From contig VGNE01000011.1 of assembly GCA_016866215.1 (NCBI GenBank), positions 1-64,000 on the forward strand: a stretch of DNA of 64,000 bases. The letters are read 5' to 3'. Positions 1-8,675 of the stretch are shown in pieces (within the stretch, counting starts at the first letter, position 1; each line of letters begins with the position of its first letter). The translations under genes were made by a program, and so were the position numbers. This DNA is from Chloroflexota bacterium (GTDB lineage Bacteria > Chloroflexota > Anaerolineae > Anaerolineales > Villigracilaceae). The notes under the pieces are model-generated. The model ran no database searches, was not told where the DNA came from, and saw only the letters and a list, made by a program, of their open reading frames with translations.

Positions 1-131
1 GCTTGAGCATTTTCTTCACTTTTGTGTATACTCGGTAGCAATCAGTCATTTTGGCAGCACCTCTTTGGTTTGGTTACCGTGAGTGTACCTCAATGACTGA
101 TTTCCCTCGTATTTGTACGGTAGAGAATTAA
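1..131. other. gene-free window edge with an inverted repeat
   Basis: I see no convincing coding frame here. An 11-nt arm AATCAGTCATT at 40-50 is matched by AATGACTGATT at 92-102, with 41 nt between them. It could be part of a longer repeat or a terminator of a gene outside the window; function unknown. Confidence 0.35.
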
Positions 132-164
132 ATAAAAAAAAAGCCCGCTTTGGATGGCGGACTT
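132..164 (-). terminator. intrinsic terminator after the anti-sigma gene
   Basis: On the minus strand AAGTCCGC and GCGGGCTT form an 8-bp stem with an 8-nt loop, followed by a run of at least nine T. It lies directly after the stop of the anti-sigma factor gene, so it ends the sigma/anti-sigma transcript. Confidence 0.8.
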
Positions 165-182
165 TTACGAATTAGAGAAGGA

Positions 183-923
183 TTAGAACTCCACGCCGAA
201 CACTTTCGGACCTGTGGGCTGGTCGCTGCCCCCGGCAGGTTCAATGGTGACGCCAATTCCAGTATAAGCCTGCAACGCTTCGTTTGAAGCAAGCGAAGCA
301 ATTGTAATGTTGCGGTCATGGTTCACATTAAACAAGCCCGCGCTTACGCGACCATCATCGGGTTCGATGAACCATATTTGATAGGTTTCCCCTTTTTTCA
401 ATTCAGGAAGATTGGAAAGGATCAGGATCGCGGAATTCTTTTCACGGTTGACGATCAGGGAGCCAGCCACGTTCCCATCACTGACGGGAAGAGTATATGC
501 GCCAGGCGAAGCGATCATAGCAAGGGCTGTCTGTTCCATTTCAAGTTGGCGGGCGAGTTCGGCTTGTTGGCTTTGCAGCGCGCGCATTTGAAAGGAAGAG
601 AATAAATTCATGCCCAGCAGGAGCGCGAAGGCTGTTGCTATGGCGAATTGACCAAAGGACCACTGCAACTGCCAGCGCGGACGGACTGACTTCTTCGCGC
701 TTGGCAGGCGCGCCGCGAGAGTCCGCTTCAGGGCGGGACGAGGGGTTTGGGGTGGCAGAGCAGACAAAAGTCCAGCGCTGACGCGTTGGTAGTCCGCCAG
801 TTCGGCACGGCATGAGTCACACGTCTGCAAATGGACTTGCAGGGCGGCGGTCTCGTCCGCATCCAATGCGCCGAGCGCGTAGGCGGACAGATTCTCACGG
901 AAAAGAAGATGGTTGTCGGTCAT
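183..923 (-). CDS. anti-sigma factor, RskA-like membrane protein
   Basis: Probably holds the ECF sigma factor encoded just upstream inactive at the membrane. The cytoplasmic N-terminus carries a zinc-binding anti-sigma motif, H31-x3-C35-x2-C38. One hydrophobic segment lies near residues 90-110 and is followed by an extracytoplasmic RskA-type C-terminal domain (residues 140-246, with YQIWFIEPDDGR). The gene is co-directional with the sigma gene, 51 bp downstream of it, the usual order for such pairs. In known RskA-type systems the signal is relieved by regulated proteolysis; an RseP-like protease is encoded at 43307-44419, but a link is only inference. Confidence 0.85.
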   Translation of the reverse strand: MTDNHLLFRENLSAYALGALDADETAALQVHLQTCDSCRAELADYQRVSAGLLSALPPQTPRPALKRTLAARLPSAKKSVRPRWQLQWSFGQFAIATAFALLLGMNLFSSFQMRALQSQQAELARQLEMEQTALAMIASPGAYTLPVSDGNVAGSLIVNREKNSAILILSNLPELKKGETYQIWFIEPDDGRVSAGLFNVNHDRNITIASLASNEALQAYTGIGVTIEPAGGSDQPTGPKVFGVEF

Positions 924-974
924 GGAATGCTCTTTCTCTAATAATAGATACGCTAAAAGAACCGCTTTTGGATT

Positions 975-1529
975 TTACTCCGAGTCGTCTTTTCGCCACT
1001 CGCGGCGCAGGGATTCCATCGCGCTACGCATTCGGCTTTTGACAGTGCCGAGAGGCCAGCCAAGAACTTCGGCGATTTCACTCTGACTCATGCCCTGATA
1101 AAAAGCCAGCTCGATCACCTGACGTTGTTCTTCGGGCAGGGATTGAACCGCAAAATACATGCTTCGCCAGCGCGCTTCGGAAGTGAGTGAATCTTCACTG
1201 GCAATGGATTGCCAGGTTGTCTCAGGGTCTTCGGAATCGGATAACGTGGGTCGGCGGCCTTCGAGCCGCAGACGGTCAAGCGCGGTGCGGCGGGCAATGG
1301 TGAGGAGCCAAACCAGCAGGGAACCGCGTTCTGCCAGATACTGGCGGGCGCGGCTCCAGAGTTTAAAAAACGTATCCTGCGTGGCTTCCTCGGCCAGCAT
1401 GGGTTCACCCAATATCCGCAGGGTCAGCGCGTGTACGCGGCTGGCATAGCGGTCATAGAGCACAAGGAAGGCGCGTTCATCTCCATCCGCCACTTTCGCA
1501 ACCAGTTCGGTATCGTCGAGATTGATCAC
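975..1529 (-). CDS. ECF RNA polymerase sigma factor
   Basis: Directs RNA polymerase to a stress regulon. Sigma-2 covers about residues 22-88 and includes EATQDTFFKLW; sigma-4 covers 120-175 with the helix-turn-helix QSEIAEVLGWPLGTVKSRM. The 184-residue length is normal for an ECF factor. The start is GTG at 1529, chosen because a TACAAT box lies exactly 6 nt upstream, which would give a leaderless mRNA. It is paired with the RskA-like anti-sigma factor; the divergent TlpA/CcdA genes may be targets, but this is inferred only from proximity. Confidence 0.88.
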   Translation of the reverse strand: MINLDDTELVAKVADGDERAFLVLYDRYASRVHALTLRILGEPMLAEEATQDTFFKLWSRARQYLAERGSLLVWLLTIARRTALDRLRLEGRRPTLSDSEDPETTWQSIASEDSLTSEARWRSMYFAVQSLPEEQRQVIELAFYQGMSQSEIAEVLGWPLGTVKSRMRSAMESLRREWRKDDSE

Positions 1530-1535
1530 ACTTCC

Positions 1536-1541
1536 ATTGTA
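1536..1541 (-). promoter_or_regulatory. -10 box, leaderless start of the sigma gene
   Basis: TACAAT on the minus strand, 6 nt before the GTG start at 1529. A weak AAGACA sits about 19 nt further upstream. The divergent TlpA gene lies 170 bp away, so this gap carries both promoters. The words CGTAAGG and TGTAAGG repeat at about 1629-1660 and could be an ECF-type site, unproven. Confidence 0.5.
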
Positions 1542-1699
1542 CCGAATTAAAGCGGACTTATGTCTTTGAAAATTATGGGGATCCTTTGTGTAACGGGGGT
1601 ATGTTTCCCAAAAGTTAATTCATACTTTCGTAAGGATTTGGCAGGGCTTTTGTAAGGTGGAATTGTTACCATCGGCATCTAATTCAAAAAAGGAGATCT

Positions 1700-2347
1700 A
1701 TGAAAACCCAAATTACACTTTTTAGTCTGATGCTTTTGATGGCAGTTGCACTTACTGCATGCGGAGGAACATCTACACCAGCTGTAATGATGGAAAAGGA
1801 AACGCCAACTGCTGACGTGATGATGGAAAAAGAAACACCGACCGCAGGCGCGATGATGAATGACGCTACAGCCTCGCCTGAAGCGATGATGGAAAGCCCA
1901 GCCTGGTACTCCGCGTCTCTCACCGACGCCAGCACAGGGCAGGCTTTCACGGTCAACGATTTCAAAGGCAAGGTTCTGCTGGTGGAAACCCTGGCGATGT
2001 GGTGCTCCAACTGCAAAAAACAACAGGTGCAAGTTAAAGCTTTACACACATTGCTTGGCGAACGGGACGACTTTATAAGCCTGGGTTTGGACATTGACCC
2101 GAATGAAAACGCCGCTGACCTCAAGGGATACGTGGAAAGCAACGGCTTCGACTGGCTGTATGCAGTAGCCCCGCTTGACGTTGCGCGCGAGATTTCAACG
2201 CTCTACGGCGACCAGTTCCTGAACCCGCCCTCCACCCCCATGCTGGTAATTGACCGCCACGGTGCCGCACATCCGCTGCCGTTTGGCATCAAAAGCGCGG
2301 ATGAATTGTTGCAGTTCATTCAACCCTTCCTGGACGGAGCGATGTAA
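1700..2347 (+). CDS. TlpA-like thioredoxin-fold lipoprotein
   Basis: An extracytoplasmic thiol-disulfide oxidoreductase anchored as a lipoprotein. The signal peptide ends in a lipobox with Cys21. Residues 28-70 form a low-complexity linker in which a unit of the type MMEKETPTA is repeated and then degenerates; the repeat is visible in the DNA at about 1788-1860. The redoxin domain (75-215) has W-C102-S-N-C105 and a cis-Pro region, PPSTPMLVID. The RBS is AAGGAGAT. The neighbouring ccdA would supply electrons across the membrane. The family could serve cytochrome c maturation or oxidative repair; the substrate is unknown. Confidence 0.82.
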   Translation: MKTQITLFSLMLLMAVALTACGGTSTPAVMMEKETPTADVMMEKETPTAGAMMNDATASPEAMMESPAWYSASLTDASTGQAFTVNDFKGKVLLVETLAMWCSNCKKQQVQVKALHTLLGERDDFISLGLDIDPNENAADLKGYVESNGFDWLYAVAPLDVAREISTLYGDQFLNPPSTPMLVIDRHGAAHPLPFGIKSADELLQFIQPFLDGAM

Positions 2348-2360
2348 TTAATTTTATAAG

Positions 2361-2453
2361 TAGGGGCGACCCGCCAGGTTGAAATATTCAAGATGCATAA
2401 CTGGAAGCCCATGCGCACCGGTACGCTTGATGGCCGTGAAGGGTCGCCCCTGC
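2361..2453. repeat. palindromic element between tlpA-like gene and ccdA
   Basis: 11-nt perfect arms AGGGGCGACCC (2362-2372) and GGGTCGCCCCT (2441-2451) bracket a 68-nt centre. It fills most of the 122-bp gap. The arms resemble the shorter hairpins at 33522 and 40316, so it is probably a dispersed repeat and not a dedicated terminator. Confidence 0.6.
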
Positions 2454-2469
2454 AACAGGTATTCATATT

Positions 2470-3141
2470 ATGGAAATCATCATCACATCTTTAACCATTG
2501 GACTGCTTGCCACAACCAGTCCTTGCGTATTGCCTTTATATCCCGGCTTTCTTGCCTATCTCAGCGGCGGACAGGAAGGCTTGCAGGGAAAGTTCAGCCG
2601 TTATTTTCTTGGTTTTTTTGTTTTATTCGGCGTGTTGACCATGATGCTTGCGCTCGGCGGCATTATCGCCCTGCTTTCAATATCCGTTGGAAAGGCTCTG
2701 GTTGTTGTCATCCCAATTGCAGACCTGATCATCATCGCATTTGGCGTGATGTTGATGTTCAATATCAATCCATTTAAGAAGCTCCCGCAGATTCAGGTTC
2801 CGTTTTTGTCGCATCCATTTGCGAATGCTTTTGTGTATGGATTGTTATACGGACCCATCGCATTGCCATGCTCCGGCCCATTGGTGGTGAGCATCTTTGC
2901 ATTGTCGCTCACCATTGCAGATGCCCTGGGAAAATTAAACGTATTCTTCTGGTTCGGGATGGGGTTTGGAGCTCCTTTATTGGTCTTGTCATTTCTTTCA
3001 GGCGCGGCGCAACGCTGGATCACACGCCAATTTGCGCTGCGAGCGCGCTTGATCAACCTAGTAAGTGGATTGTTATTACTGGGAGTTGGAATTTACGATT
3101 TGACGATCAACTGGCCCTTGATCAGCTCATATCTCGCATAA
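2470..3141 (+). CDS. ccdA: CcdA-like cytochrome c biogenesis / thiol reductant transporter
   Basis: A membrane protein of 223 residues with about six transmembrane helices that moves reducing equivalents from cytoplasmic thioredoxin to extracytoplasmic thiol proteins. The two family cysteines are visible in TSPCVLPLYPG (helix 1) and ALPCSGPLV (helix 4). The TlpA-like lipoprotein immediately upstream is the likely partner. The 3' end overlaps the stump of a STAS gene on the other strand, so the locus has been rearranged here. Confidence 0.88.
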   Translation: MEIIITSLTIGLLATTSPCVLPLYPGFLAYLSGGQEGLQGKFSRYFLGFFVLFGVLTMMLALGGIIALLSISVGKALVVVIPIADLIIIAFGVMLMFNINPFKKLPQIQVPFLSHPFANAFVYGLLYGPIALPCSGPLVVSIFALSLTIADALGKLNVFFWFGMGFGAPLLVLSFLSGAAQRWITRQFALRARLINLVSGLLLLGVGIYDLTINWPLISSYLA

Positions 3142-3273
3142 AACCCATGCATCCCGAGCCTCCGCAAACAACAACTCCTCGCTTTGGGCGTCCAGCCAGC
3201 CGTTCAAATGGAGTACAGTAACAGGCACATTTCCCTGCAATTGTTCTTTTGTGATCTTTAATGCAATATCCAT
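3127..3273 (-). pseudogene. truncated STAS-domain anti-anti-sigma factor
   Basis: From ATG at 3273, with a good RBS (GGAGG 5 nt upstream), the frame encodes 48 residues beginning MDIALKITKEQLQGNVP and containing VTVLHLNGWLDAQSEELLF. This matches the first half of a STAS anti-sigma-factor antagonist, normally about 100 residues. It then runs into the antisense of the ccdA 3' end and stops. The conserved Ser/Thr phosphorylation segment is missing. Most likely the remnant of a gene cut by the event that placed ccdA here. Confidence 0.6.
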
Positions 3274-3489
3274 GGTTCCTCCAATTTGACGAATTATATG
3301 TCCAATCGAATGGAATGAGAACCTTTCGCCTCGCCCGTGACCACTTCAACACGGCTCCGGGCAGGCTTGAACCTGTCCCACTGAAACCATACCCGGACTG
3401 GCTGAAGACCGGACCTTGAATAGTTGTAGTGAAAAAGACTGCAGGAAGCAATTTTGAAAGACATACAGACACGATATGAAAATGGCATA
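3274..3489. other. gene-free gap
   Basis: 216 bp with no frame I believe in. It contains the RBS of the STAS remnant near 3276-3283, and I see no further structure. Confidence 0.4.
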
Positions 3490-5043
3490 TTAAGGCAGTT
3501 GCGTATTTGTGTCACATTGATTTTCTGAATATTTATATATTAACCATGTATCAATTTCCTGCTCAAAACAGTAATGAGATTGCAGAATTGCGATTCTTGT
3601 AGCCACGGACTCTGTATGAATCGGAAATTCGTACAGGGGGATGGGGGTATCTGTCTTGATTATTAATGGCGGGCGGTTTTGAATTACATCGTCTAAGAAT
3701 TCAAGTATTAGTCCTTCGTCCACATATTCTTCTCGTTGAAGCGGATATTGATAGGTGAAACGGGTCGGGCTTTTTCGCTGTGTATAATAATTCATGGATG
3801 TCTCAGCCCCCCATAATAAAACATACTCGCTGGGCATCGTGTTGTCTTCTATATAATTAATAATATTTTTATTGTCATACAGTTTTCGATAGGTATAGAG
3901 TGTGTTCATGTAACCATCAAAGGAAAACCATGCAATCAAGCCTGCGATGCCCAATGCCAAAACAACCTTGACTGTCTTGGGGATTTTCAAGGTTGAAGCC
4001 ATTGAAACGAATATCGAAAAGGTGAGTCCCGTGAAAATAGCCAGCACTGGCAGTAAGGTCATATAATAATGGGGATAGGATTTTCTGGGGATGCCGATCA
4101 GAATCAATTCGATGGGCAGGTTGATCAATCCAACAAAAAGCAAAGGCAGGGCCTTCTCAACGGAGTTTTTCCTAAATAGGGTCAGGATCAGGGCGGCAAC
4201 GTATCCGATCATGGAAAACTGGAACAGACCTGTTCTTGTCAACAACTTTAATCCATTGGTAATTGAATCTTGCCGGGTTGTAAAACCAGCATCGCCAAAT
4301 GAAGAATAGATAACATTATATTCAAATGCCGCGCTCCAGAATTGCGCAAATGCGCCCTGTATACTGAAGAAAACCACGATGAGCAGGCTGACTGTCAAAC
4401 CTCCAAGAGCGATAAACCATAACTCACGCAGCCATTGACGGCCTTGTTTTGACATTAACCTCTGGATAGTCAAATAAATGGCAATCGCAATCCAAATCCC
4501 GATTGCGGTTTGTTTCAAAAAGAAGGCGCTGGCTCCGGTTAACCCAATTAAGAAAAATATCCACTGCGGGCGCTTGGATTTATCGGCGTGATAAACCAGC
4601 CATAATGCGCTGAACTGTAATGGCAGCGTAAATTCAGTCGGGATATTTCCTCCTTGAAGCACATAGACAAGGGACAACAGCCAAAGCAGTAAACTTATTA
4701 AGGCCGCGAAAAATCCAAGAGTTTTCTTGAAGAGTTGAAAGCCAATATATGCGGCCAAAAAAAGGGCAACCAGTTCGATCAGCCACACGCCCCAGCGAGA
4801 ATTATTTGCAATGGCCAGCCCCAAGGCATTGATGTAAAAGATGATCGGCGGTTTATGATCCCATACATCCCGATATGGAAGTTCGCCATTTAAGATTCGC
4901 CAGCCTGTATACAGAAACACCCCCGAGTCACTATAGATGAATTTCATATTCAATGGACTGACTGGCAGCAGGACACACAGCGCTCCAGAGAATACCAGTA
5001 ATTTTTCCCAGCTTCGATCTATGATTTTTCGTAATGCTTTCAT
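3490..5043 (-). CDS. GT39/ArnT-like polytopic glycosyltransferase
   Basis: A membrane glycosyltransferase of the dolichyl-phosphate-mannose/ArnT type, expected to move a sugar from a polyprenyl carrier to an extracytoplasmic acceptor. About ten hydrophobic segments are followed by a soluble C-terminal part. The signature is in the first periplasmic loop, DSGVFLYTGWRILNGELP then DVWDHKPP. I chose ATG 5043; the frame is open to TTG 5067. It lies convergent to ccdA at the edge of the polysaccharide cluster. The substrate is unknown. Confidence 0.75.
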   Translation of the reverse strand: MKALRKIIDRSWEKLLVFSGALCVLLPVSPLNMKFIYSDSGVFLYTGWRILNGELPYRDVWDHKPPIIFYINALGLAIANNSRWGVWLIELVALFLAAYIGFQLFKKTLGFFAALISLLLWLLSLVYVLQGGNIPTEFTLPLQFSALWLVYHADKSKRPQWIFFLIGLTGASAFFLKQTAIGIWIAIAIYLTIQRLMSKQGRQWLRELWFIALGGLTVSLLIVVFFSIQGAFAQFWSAAFEYNVIYSSFGDAGFTTRQDSITNGLKLLTRTGLFQFSMIGYVAALILTLFRKNSVEKALPLLFVGLINLPIELILIGIPRKSYPHYYMTLLPVLAIFTGLTFSIFVSMASTLKIPKTVKVVLALGIAGLIAWFSFDGYMNTLYTYRKLYDNKNIINYIEDNTMPSEYVLLWGAETSMNYYTQRKSPTRFTYQYPLQREEYVDEGLILEFLDDVIQNRPPLIIKTDTPIPLYEFPIHTESVATRIAILQSHYCFEQEIDTWLIYKYSENQCDTNTQLP

Positions 5044-5404
5044 GGTTTTAATTTGGATGCTCTGCAAAAAAACAAGTGATTAGACAAGCTATGCCGGCAG
5101 GAAATATCGGTTCAATTCACCTGCCAAATTGGAAGTATACCAAATGGGTTTATGGGCAAGGCATTCTCCAACTTAACTTTTTACCTTAGTAATTATTAAA
5201 TCCCTGCTCATACTTTTACGATACAATATGCTTTCCCTATGAAAGAAAACCCTTCTTTTTCCACCTGCCTCGGTCTGGCGATCCGCTTCCATGACCTCAG
5301 CGACCTGCCATTCGATCTTCATCATGGTCAGCAATTGTGCCCGACGCTTACCTACGATACTAATGTGTGAAATTTTAACCCGATTTGGAAGGATCTAATC
5401 CGGA
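5044..5404. other. intergenic region of the polysaccharide cluster
   Basis: 361 bp between two divergent membrane-protein genes. Plus-strand frame 5239-5370 (ATG, 43 residues, starting MKENPSFSTCLGLAIRFHDL) follows a TACAAT box at 5222-5227. It resembles no family I know and may be the beginning of a deleted gene. Both divergent promoters must lie here. Confidence 0.35.
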
Positions 5405-6907
5405 ATGCGATCTGAAATAAGGAATTACGCAACCCATATTTTTCGCTACGTTATCGGCGCATGTGCTTTTGCGATGCTGGCGGCCATCGTTATGTATGCC
5501 TATCTGGGCACTTTCTCGCGCTATCTATCGGATGATTATTGTGAGGCTGTGCGATTCGAAAATTCTTCTCCGGTTGCGGCCGTGATCGAACGTTATACTG
5601 CCGAGAATTGGCCCAGAGCCACCATGCGTTATTCCAACCTGCTTTTTATCGGGTTCAGTGAGTTGATGGGGAAAAACAATATGCCGATTACAATCACTTC
5701 CATGGTATTGCTCTGGGTTGCGAATTTAGTTTGGTGTGTTTATGAAATCCGAAAAGCCTTAAAAATTGATTGGGTTGGTCAAATGGATATATTTTTTGGC
5801 TCAACCCTTGGATTTTTTAGCCTATTGCAAGCCCCAAACCTTTTTCAAACCATTTACTGGCGTTCAGCCATGATGACGCATTTTGCACCGTTGGTATTCG
5901 GCTCATTCCTGTTTGCCTTTTTGGTGAAACAAATGAGACTCGTGGAGAGTCAATCTGTTTCTCAGTCGATTAATTTGATCATCTTCTTTGCCGCGTTTAT
6001 TATTGCAGGGTTTTCAGAGCCGCCAACTACGACCATGCTGGCCGCCCTGCCCTTGCTTATGATCGTAGTCTGGATTTTGGGAAAGCCTTCTTCAAAACAA
6101 AAACAACTTACCCTGCTTGCATGGGCTTTTGCAGGGGTATTTCTGGGATTGATGGCGATGATCCTCTCGCCAGCCAGCACGAGCATGGCTCAGGAAAAAA
6201 CCCTGAATATCGTCGAGATACTGGGTAATTCATTTCTCTACAGTTTTCTCTTCATGATCGATTCCTTGAGGACCCTTCCACTACCGTTTTTTATTTCTGC
6301 ACTCATCCCTCTCATGCTGATTTGGTTATATCACCAGGTTGGAACATCGACATTGCCCAGAGAGAAAAAACGCTCAATTTTACTCCTTATGATCGTCATA
6401 CCATTTTTGGTATGGCTGTTGATTGCGGCTGGATTCTCTCCCAGCGTTTACGGACAGGGATTTCCTGTTGAGCGGATGCGTTTTCTAGCTCGTACCCTGA
6501 TGATTGCGGCTTTTATGGTTGAGGGCATATTGTTCGGTTTATTGCTAAAGGACTTACAATTCAAGCCCAATCGTGAAATTGGACGATGGGCGGTTCTGGT
6601 GTTATTCGCGTCGCTTGCCATTGTTTATCCTTTGAGGACGTTGTTCAATATTAATAAATTTAATGTCCCTGAATACCGCGCCCGCGCCGAATTGTGGGAC
6701 CTGCGCGAAGCTTACATCCTCCGCTATGCAGGTTTTGGCGAAAGCGACCTCATTGTTCCGGGGTTTCCAGGTGTGTATCAAATAAAAGAATTGGACAGCG
6801 ACCCAAATCACTGGGTCAATAAATGTGCGGCGCAATATTATGGCGTGAATTCGATCCGCAGTGTGACAGTGCCGGATGAAAATATGTTGGAATATTTAAA
6901 TGAATAA
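5405..6907 (+). CDS. polytopic membrane protein, DUF6056-like
   Basis: 500 residues with about eleven transmembrane helices. An early extracytoplasmic segment reads SRYLSDDYCEAVRF, and a soluble C-terminal tail (420-500) contains DPNHWVNKCAAQYYG. The double Asp after helix 1 resembles the catalytic region of GT-C glycosyltransferases and of DUF6056 proteins, so it may transfer or modify surface sugars; this is inference. The RBS is GGAAGGA. It overlaps the following sulfotransferase gene by 8 bp, suggesting translational coupling. Confidence 0.6.
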   Translation: MRSEIRNYATHIFRYVIGACAFAMLAAIVMYAYLGTFSRYLSDDYCEAVRFENSSPVAAVIERYTAENWPRATMRYSNLLFIGFSELMGKNNMPITITSMVLLWVANLVWCVYEIRKALKIDWVGQMDIFFGSTLGFFSLLQAPNLFQTIYWRSAMMTHFAPLVFGSFLFAFLVKQMRLVESQSVSQSINLIIFFAAFIIAGFSEPPTTTMLAALPLLMIVVWILGKPSSKQKQLTLLAWAFAGVFLGLMAMILSPASTSMAQEKTLNIVEILGNSFLYSFLFMIDSLRTLPLPFFISALIPLMLIWLYHQVGTSTLPREKKRSILLLMIVIPFLVWLLIAAGFSPSVYGQGFPVERMRFLARTLMIAAFMVEGILFGLLLKDLQFKPNREIGRWAVLVLFASLAIVYPLRTLFNINKFNVPEYRARAELWDLREAYILRYAGFGESDLIVPGFPGVYQIKELDSDPNHWVNKCAAQYYGVNSIRSVTVPDENMLEYLNE

Positions 6908-7820
6908 TGCCCCCCCCATCCTGGTCACCGGCGCGCATCGCAGCGGCACAACCTGGGTCGGCAAAATGCTGGCCGCCGACGCCGATACGGCGTATATCAG
7001 CGAGCCGCTGAATGTTTTGCATCGTCCAGGGGTATTTCGCGCCCCGGTAAAATATTGGTACACCTTTATCAACCACGAGAACGCACCGGAATACCTGTCT
7101 GCTTTTCGCGACCTGCTCAATTTTCAGTACCACCCCTGGCTTGAAATCAAATCCATTCGTTCGGGCAAAGACTTTCTGCGCATGGGGCGAGACTTTCACA
7201 CCTTCTTCATCGGCAGTATGCATGGACAGCGCGCATTGCTCAAAGATCCATTTGCTGTTTTTTCGGCTGTCTGGTTTGCACAAACCTTGAATTGCGAAAT
7301 TGTGTTCACCATCCGCCACCCTGCCGCATTTGCCAGCAGTCTCAAACTTTTGAATTGGCATTTTGATTTTCGTGACCTGCTAAATCAACCCATGCTCATG
7401 CGCGATCATTTGGAAGCCGACCGTGCCGACATGGGATCGATTCAAGCGGATGATATGATCGGCCAATCAGCATTGCTCTGGCGGATGATCTACCGTTCGG
7501 TTCATTCGACCATCAGCCTGTTCCCCCGCTTCAACATTGTTCGCCATGAAGACCTTTCCCTCGATCCCGTCACAGGGTATAAATCGTTGTACGAGTCTCT
7601 GGGATTAACCTTTACCGAAAAAGTCGAAGACATCATTCTCAATTCCAGTAGTTCCGAAAACCCGCGAGAACGCTCGCAGAAAAGAGTCCATTCCGTGAAG
7701 TTAGACAGCCGCGCAAACCTTGCCAATTGGAAAAAACGATTGACCTCCGAAGAAATCGCCCGCATCCGCAAAATGACCGAATCCGTGTCTCATCTTTTTT
7801 ATTCCGATAATGAATGGTAA
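6900..7820 (+). CDS. sulfotransferase (PAPS-dependent)
   Basis: Transfers sulfate from PAPS, probably to a surface glycan. The 5'-phosphosulfate loop is GAHRSGTTW (residues 8-16) and the 3'-phosphate motif is in VFTIRHPAAFASSL; the 306-residue length is normal. It overlaps the upstream membrane protein gene and precedes a GT2 gene, so it belongs to the polysaccharide operon. A second, unrelated-looking sulfotransferase is encoded at 10768-11499. Confidence 0.85.
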   Translation: MNNAPPILVTGAHRSGTTWVGKMLAADADTAYISEPLNVLHRPGVFRAPVKYWYTFINHENAPEYLSAFRDLLNFQYHPWLEIKSIRSGKDFLRMGRDFHTFFIGSMHGQRALLKDPFAVFSAVWFAQTLNCEIVFTIRHPAAFASSLKLLNWHFDFRDLLNQPMLMRDHLEADRADMGSIQADDMIGQSALLWRMIYRSVHSTISLFPRFNIVRHEDLSLDPVTGYKSLYESLGLTFTEKVEDIILNSSSSENPRERSQKRVHSVKLDSRANLANWKKRLTSEEIARIRKMTESVSHLFYSDNEW

Positions 7821-7865
7821 CAATTCTCTAGTCTCTAATCTCTTTTTACCAATTACTTTTTACCA

Positions 7866-8651
7866 ATGACCAATCTCCCTCTCGTCTCCATCATCACTCC
7901 ATCTTTCAATCAAGCGCAATTCCTTGAGGAAACGATCCAATCCGTACTGGGACAGGATTATCCGCAGATTGAATACATCATCGTAGACGGCGGCTCCACC
8001 GATGGCAGTGTGGATATGATCAAAAAACATGCGGGCAGACTCGCCTGGTGGGTCAGCGAGCAGGATCAAGGTCAGACCGATGCGATCAACAAAGGCTTCG
8101 CCCATTCAAAGGGCGAAGTCCTGGCATGGATCAATTCAGACGATACCTACAATCCATGTGCAGTTGGACAGGCTGTAAAATACTTAATTGAAAATCCTGA
8201 TGTTGCAATGGTTTATGCTGACTGCAATTTCATCAACGAAGCAGGACAGGTGGTCGGTAAATTTAATTCAAAGCAAACAGATTATCGCCGACTGCGCGCA
8301 GGCTATGTCCACATCCCGCAACAGACCATGTTCTTCCGCGCCAAATACTGGCAGGAACTTGGTCCGCTTGACCCGTCCTTTTACTTTGCTATGGATTATG
8401 ATTTGTGGACTCGTATTGCATCCAAAGCCCCTATCAAATATCTCGCCGGCCAAACGTGGGCTAACTTTCGAATTCATGATTTAGGGAAGACCACAACTCA
8501 GGATGACCGTTGTTGGCCTGAAATGCTTCGCGTACATTATCGCGATGGCGGTGGTTTTTTCTCTTTGATTGTGGCAAAATACTATCTACGAAAAGTTATT
8601 GGCCCGCTATGGAAGTGGCGGATTCGGAAATCTGTAATTCGTGATGCGTGA
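7866..8651 (+). CDS. family 2 glycosyltransferase
   Basis: A cytoplasmic GT-A fold enzyme that adds a sugar from a nucleotide donor. It starts with the typical SIITPSFNQAQFLEETIQSV, has VDGGSTDGS near residue 40, the metal-binding INSDDTY and an acceptor-side YFAMDYDLW motif. The gap before it (7821-7865) consists of repeated words such as TCTAATCTC and TTACCAATTACTTTTTACC, part of the short-word repeat class described in the findings. Confidence 0.88.
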   Translation: MTNLPLVSIITPSFNQAQFLEETIQSVLGQDYPQIEYIIVDGGSTDGSVDMIKKHAGRLAWWVSEQDQGQTDAINKGFAHSKGEVLAWINSDDTYNPCAVGQAVKYLIENPDVAMVYADCNFINEAGQVVGKFNSKQTDYRRLRAGYVHIPQQTMFFRAKYWQELGPLDPSFYFAMDYDLWTRIASKAPIKYLAGQTWANFRIHDLGKTTTQDDRCWPEMLRVHYRDGGGFFSLIVAKYYLRKVIGPLWKWRIRKSVIRDA

Positions 8652-8675
8652 TTTACGGATTACGAATTACTCATC

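Noticed and set aside
3122-3472. 116-codon minus-strand frame covering the STAS remnant
   Set aside because: Different frame from the STAS-like codons and no similarity to any protein I know.
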